Below the pieces are notes generated by a model. That model was given only the letters and a program-made list of their open reading frames with translations, was not told where the DNA came from and ran no database searches. Of a stretch of DNA of 64,000 bases, positions 33,821 to 42,268 are shown in pieces (the stretch's first letter is position 1; each line of letters starts with the position of its first letter). This stretch comes from Rhizomicrobium sp. (GTDB taxonomy: Bacteria > Pseudomonadota > Alphaproteobacteria > Micropepsales > Micropepsaceae), in the NCBI GenBank assembly GCA_037200985.1, contig JBBCGJ010000001.1:1402756-1466755 (forward strand). Direction: 5' to 3'. The position numbers were made by a program, and so were the translations under genes.

Positions 33821-34933
33821 TCAACAGGTCGGGCCGGAACATTGGCCATTGATGGCGACGGTCGCCGTCGCCGTGTGGCCGTGGCCGTCCGAGATCGTGT
33901 AAGTGAATTGCTGCACGGCTCCGTCGGCAATGCCGCCCAGCCCCAAATGGGACGTTAGCGACGTGCCGCTGTTGATCGTCACGGTACCCAGCGTCGGCGA
34001 CGAAACGGCGGTGATCGTGAGCGCATCGTCGTCGACATCGCTGTCGTTTGTCCTGGGATCGTAGGTGTAGTCCTTCGTGCCGGCCGCGACCGTATATCCG
34101 TCATCGACGGCAACCGGCGGCTGGTTGATCGCCGTGACGGTCACGGAAACCGTCGCCGTCGCAGCATGGGCGTGGCCATCGGAAATTGTGTAGGTGAAGC
34201 TGTCGGAGCCGGAGTAGCCATGGGTCGGATTGTAGGTGACGCTGGTGCCGCCATTGATCATCACCGTGCCATGCGATCCGTTGGTCTTCGCGGTTATGGT
34301 GATGGGGTCGTTTTCCGGATCGCCGTCGTTCGTCCGCGGGTCGAACGTATAGGGCGTGTTGTGGTTGGTCGTGATGGAGTCGTTCGCGGCCGCGGGCGGC
34401 TGGTTCACGAAATTCACCGTCATCGCGACGGTACCGACGGCCGCGTTAGCGTGGCCGTCCGAAATCGTATAGGTGAAGCTGTCGGGGCCGTTGTAGTAGC
34501 CGGTCGGCGTGTAGGTAAGACTCGTTCCGCCGTTGAGCGTCACCGTACCGTGGGCCCCGTTCGTCTTGGCGCTGATGGTCAGCGTATCGCCCTCCGGATC
34601 CTGGTCGTTGATGCGCGGATCGAAGGTGATCGCGACCGTTTCGTCGGTGCCGACCAAATCAGGAAATGCCAGCGGCGCGTAGTTGGTCGACGCGGTCGAG
34701 ACCTGCGTTCGGTTTCCGGCCGCATCGTAGACGTAGTGTATTGTGTTACCGCCCGCGCGATGGACAAAAACGAGCCGGCCGAGAAGATCGTAAGTGTAAG
34801 TGACATCCGTCGCGCCGGAAGCCGTGAGAGTAATCGCAAGTACAATCGCCACATAGAGAACCGGTCGTTTCGTCACTCTGCCGTCCCGAGGAAAATTTTC
34901 AACTTCTGACGAAGAACGTGTCTCGACAATCAT
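33821..34933 (-). CDS. Secreted YD-repeat protein with three cadherin-like repeats
   Basis: A 370-residue protein. A hydrophobic signal-like segment (VLYVAIVLAITLTASGA, about residues 25-41) leads to a short YD pair, VTYTYDLLGRLVFVH and IHYVYDAAGNRTQVS. Three tandem domains of about 88 residues follow, each with the pattern P-P-x-A-x-D, Y-x-F-D-P-R-x-N-D-x-D-P-E, T-N-G-x-H-G-T-V, G-G-T-S-x-T-Y and S-F-T-Y-T-I-S-D-G-H. This matches bacterial Ig/cadherin-like repeats of surface proteins. The third repeat is slightly diverged. It ends with SGPTC. The gene is divergent from the large rhs gene 65 bp away and shares the YD theme, so it is probably part of the same surface system. Confidence 0.85.
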   Translation of the reverse strand: MIVETRSSSEVENFPRDGRVTKRPVLYVAIVLAITLTASGATDVTYTYDLLGRLVFVHRAGGNTIHYVYDAAGNRTQVSTASTNYAPLAFPDLVGTDETVAITFDPRINDQDPEGDTLTISAKTNGAHGTVTLNGGTSLTYTPTGYYNGPDSFTYTISDGHANAAVGTVAMTVNFVNQPPAAANDSITTNHNTPYTFDPRTNDGDPENDPITITAKTNGSHGTVMINGGTSVTYNPTHGYSGSDSFTYTISDGHAHAATATVSVTVTAINQPPVAVDDGYTVAAGTKDYTYDPRTNDSDVDDDALTITAVSSPTLGTVTINSGTSLTSHLGLGGIADGAVQQFTYTISDGHGHTATATVAINGQCSGPTC

Positions 34934-34998
34934 AGAACCTTGCCCGACAATCGCAAGACAGATGCAGTCTTCTATTTCTGTTCTTGAAGGATGATCGG

Positions 34999-37900
34999 GT
35001 GCTGGCGCGAAATCGTTTGGCGATTGCTTGGATTTTAGCGTCTCTCGTCTTTTGCTTTGCGGTACGCCCGGTCTCGGCCGCGGTCTCGTTGCCGTCCATC
35101 ACCGTCGGCGCCGGCACGCTCATCAGTCCGGCGAGCGCGCTGACCTACTACCAGGCGCAGGGATTGACGAGCAATCCGCGCACGACGACCGATCCGGAAA
35201 TCGTCAATCTCGCCCGCGCGCTGGGCAACGATCCGGACAAGATCTACTGGTGGGTCCGCAACAATGTCCGGCTGACGCCGACCTTCGGGTTGAGCAAGGG
35301 GGCGCGGGGCGCCGCGATCGATCGCGCCGGTACGGCCTTCGACCAGGCCCATCTCATGGTCGAGATGCTGCGCGCCTCCGGCTTTGCGGCGCAGTACAAG
35401 CTGGGCACCATCACGCTCACAGGCGCGCAATTCTCGAGCTGGTTCGGCGTCAGCGATGCGACGGCCGCGACGCGATTGCTCGCCGATGGCGGAATTCCGG
35501 CGACGGTTTCGGCAACCGGGGCGACGATCAACTCCGTCGTCATGATGCATATCTGGGTGACGGCGACGCTGGGAGGGACGAGCTACGCGTTCGATCCGAG
35601 CTACAAGGCCTCGACGGTCACGCCGGGCATCGCCCTGTCGAGCGCCATCGGCTTCAACGGCACGACCTTCCTGTCGGGCGCTCTGACCGGGGCCCAGACG
35701 GATACGACCGGCGGCGTGGCCAAGATCCGCCATCTCAACATCGCCAATATCGCGAGCGCGATGCAGGGCTATTCGACGACGCTGCTGACCTATCTGAAGA
35801 CGAACCAGCCGACGGCGGACATGGACGCGGTGATGGGGGCGACGGACATCGTCACGGTGGCGGAGATTCCGCTGCGCCAGACCTCGCTGAGCTATCAGAC
35901 GACGGTCGGCGCGACGTTCTCCAACGACATCCCGAACGCGCTGCGCACGTCGCTGCGCATCCACATGGACGACATCGACGTCACGTTTTACGGCGACGAG
36001 ATCTACGCCAAGCCCCTGATCGTGCAGTACAGCAGGGCCAATGCCTATTATACGGGCTGGCAGATCAATCTGGACGGCGTGACGGTGGCGCATGGCGCGT
36101 ATGTCACGGAGCTGCTCACGTTCAAGTGCCTCATCAACGTCGACATCAACCATCCCTATGCGGCGTCGTCCGGCGCGTATATGGACGACACCTTCACCCA
36201 GAACGCCTATGCGCGCGAGGTGCCGGTGGTGATCCTGCTGGGCCTGGGCGAAACCTCGGCCGAGTACCGCCAGCGCATCGCGCTGCGCGTCGGCGGCGCC
36301 AAGGGCAATATCCTGCAGGACCAATGCACGAGCAGCGTGACCGATCCGGACCTGAACACCTGCGTGGTGTCGGGCACGTTCGACTATGCGCCGGGGCAGC
36401 GCGCGCTCCTTGGCGCCGCCTGGCTGGCGCAGTTCTGGCGGCTCGCCGACCTGTCGTCGCGCATGGACGGCACGATGACGCTGCATCACCACTCGATCGT
36501 GATGACCTCGCTGCTGCCGCAACTCCAGGACGGCGCCCACACCGCGCTCGTGATCGGCTCGTCGGACAAGATGAACATCGACACCGGCCTCAGCCTCGAG
36601 AGCCTCAGCAACGACGCCGGCATGCGCAAGACCGCGCTGGCGACGCTCGCCAGCCTCGCCAACACGCTGGAGGCCAGCGTGGCGGAACAGTCGGCGCAGT
36701 CGACCTACCCGACCTCGGTCGCCTCCTCCCTGGACTGGGTGAACCGGGCGACGGTGCCGACGGGCTCCGACTGGATCGAATACGCCACGCCCGCGAACTG
36801 GACGACGGCGAAGGCCAACCTGCTGGCCGACTATGTCGGAGAATGGGCCGACGTCACCTCCAACAAGGACCCGCCGCCGGTCGCCGGATCGCAGGTCGCG
36901 CTGGTCTCGGCGCAGGCCGATGCGTTCATCCAGGCCGGCTATTCCCTCGTCCTGCCCGTCAGCTCGTTCCTCGGGCCGGGCGCGCAACGCAATGTCTTAC
37001 TGCCCGGCGGGCCGACGACCTTCCAGTACTACGATCCGAGCGTCGACCGCGGCGGCGCCTTCATCGGCTATCTGCCCGACGATTCGCACATCGCCTACGA
37101 CGTGGTGCGCGGCGACGGGACGGACAAGGGCGGCGGCGGCTCGGTCACGACCAATCCCGACGAGCTGTTCAAGCCGGAAGCCAATGTCCTCGACAAGAAC
37201 GGCGGCGTGCACGGCATCGCCCGCGACGTCGACATGCGCAGCGGCACGCTCAGCCTCACAATGCCGCCCGACATCGTGGCCGGCAGCGGGCCGGCGCCGT
37301 TCAGCCTCTCCTACCAGCGCACCTTCCGCGCCGGGTTCGACGCCGGCTGGACGAGCAATTGGGACAGCGGGATCTCGGTCTCGGGCGACGGGCTGGCGGC
37401 GATGGGCGGGAGCAGCCCGCGGGCCGCCGCCGAGCTTCTGGTGACGCTGACGGCGCTCAACTGGCTGGCGCCCACCGCGCAGGGCACCGACCTCGACACG
37501 CTCGAGCACCATGTCATCGCCGGTCTGGTCAACATGTGGTGGGCCGAGCGGGTGGCGTCGAACACCGTGGAAGTCACCATGGGCGCCAGCCAGAAGGCCT
37601 TCACGCTCCTGGCCGACAACAGCCTCGCCGCGCCGCCGGGCGACGCCTCGACCTTGTCGGGCACGGTGGTGCGCCAGTTCGGCAGCGATCCCGTGGGCAA
37701 CACGACGATCGGCCCCGGCTGGTACACCCTGCCGGCCTCGGTCGCGCCGCGGATCGGCAACGGCTCGGGCACAACCGGGTTCTATCGCGGGGTGCCGAAC
37801 GGTTCGCGCAAGCTTCCCGGCAACGCCTGCAATCCCTATGGCGACCTCTCGCAATACGCCTTCACCCTGACCGAGCCGGACCGCACGGTCGCGACCTTCG

Positions 37901-40900
37901 CGTTCTTCTGCACCGAGCGGCGGGCCAATGCCGACGACCTCGGCGCCATCCCGCAATACCAGGTCGCGCGCACGGGCTGGAACCTGACCCACATCGCCTA
38001 TCCGGCGGGGACGAGCGTGGACCTGACCTATACGGTGCCGCCGACGGCGGACGGCGTCGAATCGTCCTGGTGGCCGCTGCTCACGGACGTCGCCAATTCG
38101 CTGGGCCGCCACCTGACGCTCGCCTACGCGGCCGCGCCCGGCGCCGGGGTGATGACGGTGAGCGACGCCACCGATCCGGCCCATCCGCGGACCGCGACCT
38201 TCGACGGGGTCGCTTGCAAAGCCTCGCCCTGGCTCAAGCAGAGCGACTACACCGCCCCCTGCTCGACCCTGTTCGGCGCCGTGCACGATCCGGAAGGCAA
38301 CACCACCACCTACGACTACATCCGCCAATGGGACGGCGGCCAGGCGACCGACATGCTGGCCGCTTCCGGCCAGTTCTCGCAGTTCGTCGGCGATAACCTG
38401 CCCTGGCAGATGCCGGCGCACCTGGCGGCGATCCACCTGCCGGCGAGCACGGCGGCGGCCGACTACGCCTTCGCCTATGACGAGATCGGCCGGCTCCGGA
38501 GCGCCACCGACGCCGAGGGCCATGTCTGGCAATACCGCATCGCCAACGGGCGGCGCGGCGAGATCGTCGATCCCTTAAGCGGCCACACCGTCAGCCTGTT
38601 CGATCCGAACGCGCGCGAGGTCGCCGATATCGACGCGCTCGGCCGTCTCTCCACCATGGCCTATGACGGCCTCGGCCGGGTGACGGCCAAGACCGGTCCG
38701 GAGGGCATCCGCGAGGACACGCTCTACGACGCCCGCAGCAACCCGATCCGCACCACCCGCCACGCCAAGCCGGGCTCGGGCCTCGCCGACCTCGCGACCT
38801 CGGCGACCTATCACGCCACCTGCAACGTGCCCCTGACCGAGACCGACGCGCGCGGCGCCACCGTCACCCACGCCATCGACAACGCCACCTGCCTGGAGAC
38901 CGCCCGCACCGATCCGGCAGTGGCGGGCGGCGCGCCGGTCACGTCCTGGACCTATAACGGCCTGGGCCAGGTGCTGACGGAGACCGACCCCACGGGCCTG
39001 CGCACCCGCTACACCTACAACGGATCGCACTATCTGGCCTCCGTCATCGCCTCGGACGGGGCGCTGAACCTGACGACGTCCTTCGGCTATGACGCGGCCG
39101 GCAACGTGACGAGCCTGACCGATCCCAGGGGCAACAGCCACACCGCCACATACGACCGCAACCGGCGCATCACCGAATGGGACGCGCCGCTGGGGGCCGT
39201 CACGCAGTGGACCTACGACCCCACGGGCCTGCTGCTGACCCTGAAGCGCGCCACCGGCAATGGCGGGGCGCCCTGGGCGACCACCGGCTTCACCTATTGG
39301 CCGACCGGCAAGGTGCACACCAGCACCGACCCCGACGGGTCGGTGACGGTGACCGAGCACGACGCCCTGGGCCGCGCCTCCAGGGTGACCGATCCGATGG
39401 GCCGGGCGGTCTCCACCACCTACGATCTCATCGGCGAGGTTCTGCAGGAGCGCCATGCGGCGGGCACGGCGTCCGAGATCGTCTATGCCACCCACACCTG
39501 GTCGCCGGACGGCAAGGAGCTCTCGGTCGCCGACGCCAACGGCAACCTCACCGCTTACGCCTATGACGGCTTCGACCGCATGGCGCGGCAGACCTATCCC
39601 TCGCCGACCACGGCGGGCCTGACCAACCCTTCGGACTACGAGGCCTTCGTCTACGACGCCAACGGCAACGTCACCGGCCACCGCATCCGCGGCGGGGTCA
39701 CCATCACTTCGACCTACGATGCGCTCGACCGCCTGATCCGGCGGCTGGTCCCGGCCTTCGGCGCGCAGGGCGCCGACGTGACCACCGCCACCGCCTACGA
39801 CCGCGCCGGCCGCGAGACCGCCGTCTCCGACACGCTGGGCAACACCATCGTCTCGGCCTACGACACGGCGGGGCGGCTCTCCGCCACCACCCGCACCACC
39901 CCGGCGCTCGCGGCCAGGACCGTCTCCTACCAGTACGACGCCGCCTCCAACCGCACCCGGCTGACCTGGCCGGACGGCTATTACGTGCAATATGCCTTCG
40001 ATGCGCTCGACCGCATGAGCACGGCGAGCGAGAACGGCGCCACGACGCTCGGCACCTACAGCTACGATCCGATGTCGCGGCGCACCGGCCTCGCCTATGG
40101 CAATGGGACGGCGATCACGTACGGCTACACCCCTGCCAGCGACCTGGTCTCGCTGGTACACGATCTCGCCGGGACCGCCAACGACGCCACGACGACGCTC
40201 ACCCACAACCTGGCGCACCAGCTCTCCGGCGAGAGCGTCACCAACCCCGCCTGGCGGCTGGCCTCGCCCGCGACGGGCTCGACGACCTATGTCCCGAACG
40301 GTTTGAATCAGTATGCCAGCGTCGGCGGATCAGGCCTGACCTACGACGCCGACGGCAACCTGACCACGGACGGCGCCTGGACCTACGGCTATGACGGCGA
40401 GAACCGCCTGCTCGTCGCCAAGACCGCCGGCACGCTGGCCGTCTATGCCTACGATCCGCGCGGCCGGCGCACGACCAAGGGCATCACTATCCCCGCGGCG
40501 CCCTTGTGGGGCACTGCCGTCTGGGGCGCCTTTACCTGGACCGCCGCCGCCACCACGACCACCAGCTTCCTCCACGACGGCGACAACGAGATCGCCGAAT
40601 ACGACGGCGCCGGCGCGCTCATCCGCCGCTTCGTCCCCGGACCGGCCATCGACCAGCCCATCGCCATGGTCGCGGCGGCGGGGACCCGCACCTATGTCCA
40701 CACCAACCGCCAGGGCAGCGTGGTCACGATGTCCAACGCGTCGGGAGCGCCGGCAGAGGGGCCATACGCCTATGATGCTTATGGCACGTGCACCGTCTCC
40801 GGCGCTCCCTGCGCGATGCCGACGTCCACGACCATCCCCTTCCGCTACACCGGCCGCTACCTCGACGCCGAGACCGGGCTCTATTACTACCGCGCACGGT

Positions 40901-41643
40901 ACTACTCGTCCGTACACGGACGATTCTTGCAAACCGATCCCGTCGGGTACAAGGACGACTTCAATCTCTACACATATGTCGGAAATGATCCGGCGGATAT
41001 GACCGATCCGATGGGACTCGACCCGTGCGTAGTTGGTGATGACGGAATTGAGCATTGCGACGTCAGTCGTAAACGCGATGATCCTCCACCTATAATACCA
41101 ACCTCTGGGCGTCCCAAGCCGACGATGCCACCTCCGTCGCCGCCGCCATCTTCTCCTTCACCAGCCAATCCAAAGTCGCCGGATCAGCCCGGATCTGACG
41201 CGCCTGCAACCGGACCAGCAGATAGTGGCGACGTAGACGGATACTGTAAACTTCCAGACGGCAGCGTACACGCCTACAAGAATATTGGGGGTAGTGGCTT
41301 CGTTGCAGTGTACGGCGGAGGCGGTTCGAATGCGACAGGTCAAGCAGGACTCGGATACGGGATGTCCAATTCAGCAATGCCGACTATGGATAAACCAGGA
41401 GGCATCGGAGGAGGCGGGCCAAGTGGACGGGTGACGTCTCCGGCGTCTGCGGCGGCGAGAGGGTTGACCGGCGGTGCTAGAGTTGGGGGGGTGAAGAGCC
41501 TCACTGGCACGGCAAGCGTCGGCGGATCAATTGGGCGTGCGCTCCCTGTACTAGGTGCATTGTCCATGTTCGCGGAGTTCGAATCGTATTGGGATGCTCC
41601 AACGTGCACCGACATTCCGACAAGAAGAGAAGCAAGTAGATGA
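34999..41643 (+). CDS. Secreted Rhs (YD-repeat) protein with variable C-terminal tip
   Basis: The one complete rhs gene of the island, about 2,214 residues. I prefer GTG at 34999: AAGGA lies 7 bases upstream; TTG at 34984 is an alternative. A signal peptide ends near VRPVSA, so the protein goes through Sec rather than being a T6SS spike-type Rhs. Residues about 60-220 resemble a transglutaminase-like fold, but the Cys position reads AFDQAHLM, so it is probably non-catalytic. YD repeats fill about residues 1100-1950. The Rhs core ends FRYTGRYLDAETGLYYYRAR, then GRFLQTD and DPMGLD. The variable tip (about 41019-41643, 208 aa) has a proline-rich linker and a Gly/Ala-rich end; its activity is unknown. 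The stop overlaps the next gene as ATGA. Confidence 0.93.
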   Translation: MLARNRLAIAWILASLVFCFAVRPVSAAVSLPSITVGAGTLISPASALTYYQAQGLTSNPRTTTDPEIVNLARALGNDPDKIYWWVRNNVRLTPTFGLSKGARGAAIDRAGTAFDQAHLMVEMLRASGFAAQYKLGTITLTGAQFSSWFGVSDATAATRLLADGGIPATVSATGATINSVVMMHIWVTATLGGTSYAFDPSYKASTVTPGIALSSAIGFNGTTFLSGALTGAQTDTTGGVAKIRHLNIANIASAMQGYSTTLLTYLKTNQPTADMDAVMGATDIVTVAEIPLRQTSLSYQTTVGATFSNDIPNALRTSLRIHMDDIDVTFYGDEIYAKPLIVQYSRANAYYTGWQINLDGVTVAHGAYVTELLTFKCLINVDINHPYAASSGAYMDDTFTQNAYAREVPVVILLGLGETSAEYRQRIALRVGGAKGNILQDQCTSSVTDPDLNTCVVSGTFDYAPGQRALLGAAWLAQFWRLADLSSRMDGTMTLHHHSIVMTSLLPQLQDGAHTALVIGSSDKMNIDTGLSLESLSNDAGMRKTALATLASLANTLEASVAEQSAQSTYPTSVASSLDWVNRATVPTGSDWIEYATPANWTTAKANLLADYVGEWADVTSNKDPPPVAGSQVALVSAQADAFIQAGYSLVLPVSSFLGPGAQRNVLLPGGPTTFQYYDPSVDRGGAFIGYLPDDSHIAYDVVRGDGTDKGGGGSVTTNPDELFKPEANVLDKNGGVHGIARDVDMRSGTLSLTMPPDIVAGSGPAPFSLSYQRTFRAGFDAGWTSNWDSGISVSGDGLAAMGGSSPRAAAELLVTLTALNWLAPTAQGTDLDTLEHHVIAGLVNMWWAERVASNTVEVTMGASQKAFTLLADNSLAAPPGDASTLSGTVVRQFGSDPVGNTTIGPGWYTLPASVAPRIGNGSGTTGFYRGVPNGSRKLPGNACNPYGDLSQYAFTLTEPDRTVATFAFFCTERRANADDLGAIPQYQVARTGWNLTHIAYPAGTSVDLTYTVPPTADGVESSWWPLLTDVANSLGRHLTLAYAAAPGAGVMTVSDATDPAHPRTATFDGVACKASPWLKQSDYTAPCSTLFGAVHDPEGNTTTYDYIRQWDGGQATDMLAASGQFSQFVGDNLPWQMPAHLAAIHLPASTAAADYAFAYDEIGRLRSATDAEGHVWQYRIANGRRGEIVDPLSGHTVSLFDPNAREVADIDALGRLSTMAYDGLGRVTAKTGPEGIREDTLYDARSNPIRTTRHAKPGSGLADLATSATYHATCNVPLTETDARGATVTHAIDNATCLETARTDPAVAGGAPVTSWTYNGLGQVLTETDPTGLRTRYTYNGSHYLASVIASDGALNLTTSFGYDAAGNVTSLTDPRGNSHTATYDRNRRITEWDAPLGAVTQWTYDPTGLLLTLKRATGNGGAPWATTGFTYWPTGKVHTSTDPDGSVTVTEHDALGRASRVTDPMGRAVSTTYDLIGEVLQERHAAGTASEIVYATHTWSPDGKELSVADANGNLTAYAYDGFDRMARQTYPSPTTAGLTNPSDYEAFVYDANGNVTGHRIRGGVTITSTYDALDRLIRRLVPAFGAQGADVTTATAYDRAGRETAVSDTLGNTIVSAYDTAGRLSATTRTTPALAARTVSYQYDAASNRTRLTWPDGYYVQYAFDALDRMSTASENGATTLGTYSYDPMSRRTGLAYGNGTAITYGYTPASDLVSLVHDLAGTANDATTTLTHNLAHQLSGESVTNPAWRLASPATGSTTYVPNGLNQYASVGGSGLTYDADGNLTTDGAWTYGYDGENRLLVAKTAGTLAVYAYDPRGRRTTKGITIPAAPLWGTAVWGAFTWTAAATTTTSFLHDGDNEIAEYDGAGALIRRFVPGPAIDQPIAMVAAAGTRTYVHTNRQGSVVTMSNASGAPAEGPYAYDAYGTCTVSGAPCAMPTSTTIPFRYTGRYLDAETGLYYYRARYYSSVHGRFLQTDPVGYKDDFNLYTYVGNDPADMTDPMGLDPCVVGDDGIEHCDVSRKRDDPPPIIPTSGRPKPTMPPPSPPPSSPSPANPKSPDQPGSDAPATGPADSGDVDGYCKLPDGSVHAYKNIGGSGFVAVYGGGGSNATGQAGLGYGMSNSAMPTMDKPGGIGGGGPSGRVTSPASAAARGLTGGARVGGVKSLTGTASVGGSIGRALPVLGALSMFAEFESYWDAPTCTDIPTRREASR
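37792..40920 (+). repeat. Rhs core segment copied four times downstream
   Basis: Parts of this segment recur, nearly identical, at 42269-44245 (from 38944), at 45249-45511 plus 47982-50645 (from 38005), at 51837-54972 (from 37792) and at 56157-56466 (from 37809, truncated). The 5' junctions differ, but the three copies that reach the core end all stop at or next to the base before the variable tip (position 40920 here). They differ by scattered substitutions and a one-codon insertion near the TTVPGVAGTRTVS segment of copies C and D. Confidence 0.93.
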
Positions 41644-41978
41644 ATAGATCGGCTGGACTGTCCCGGGATCGCATAAGAGAGGAATTGCAAGCGATTTTGC
41701 GTCGGATTGTCGCGTCAAATATAGATATTTCAGAGTTAACTGAAATATTTGGTGATCTTGGAATAGCCGGCGACGATGCATGGGATTTTATTAGCGAAAT
41801 TAGAAATAGTTTCGGAACGCGCTTCGATGGGTTTAATTTTAATGATTATTTCCAGAACGAAGAGGAAGCTCTCATGGCGCACATTGGAAGGCTATTGGGA
41901 TTTTGCAGACGCTCAAAAAAGAAGCTCACTATATGTCATTTGATTGATGTAGTTCAAAATGGTGCATGGTTCGAGTAG
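41640..41978 (+). CDS. DUF1493-like small acidic protein, putative immunity to Rhs tip A
   Basis: A 112-residue protein whose ATG overlaps the rhs stop (ATGA), the usual position of an immunity gene. Its pattern ELTEIFGDLGIAGDDAWDFI, DGFNFNDYFQNEE and LTICHLIDVVQNGAW matches my memory of DUF1493, an acyl-carrier-like fold found in enterobacteria. No phosphopantetheine serine is seen at the D-S-L site; the sequence there is GDDAW. Codon use is clearly AT-richer than the rhs core, a sign of separate origin. The immunity role is inferred from position only. Confidence 0.75.
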   Translation: MNRSAGLSRDRIREELQAILRRIVASNIDISELTEIFGDLGIAGDDAWDFISEIRNSFGTRFDGFNFNDYFQNEEEALMAHIGRLLGFCRRSKKKLTICHLIDVVQNGAWFE

Positions 41979-42268
41979 GCGTCTGCACTTCGCATGCCAT
42001 CGATCCCGCGCATCGAGAGTGTCAGAAGAAGAATACCTGCGTCGAGTAAGATCGAGGTCTCTTGGAACGGAATGTGTGCCTACAATCTGGAAGTACAGGG
42101 TTGATTGCATTTTCCGCCAACCATCCGTCTCATCGCGCTTCTCGAAAACAATACGATGTGGCCGGATCATCCGTACACCTACCATATCCGCGACGGCGCG
42201 GAGCACCGCCGCGCCGGCGCGGGACGGTCTGCAACCGGCGATTTCCTTCGACGCGAACCCTTCGCGGC
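41979..42268. other. Spacer between cassettes A and B, no gene seen
   Basis: About 290 bp between the DUF1493-like gene and the first base of Rhs homology of cassette B. The frame of cassette B is open back to 42062, but that upstream translation is arginine-rich and unlike Rhs, so I treat it as junction sequence. It may be debris of an older cassette. Confidence 0.5.

Noticed and set aside
38575..40218. Very long open frames on the minus strand opposite the Rhs repeats (also 42179-43543, 48297-49946, 52620-55088)
   Set aside because: They mirror the high-GC Rhs coding frame, repeat with each cassette and are arginine/glycine/valine-rich with no recognisable domain. They are antisense shadows.
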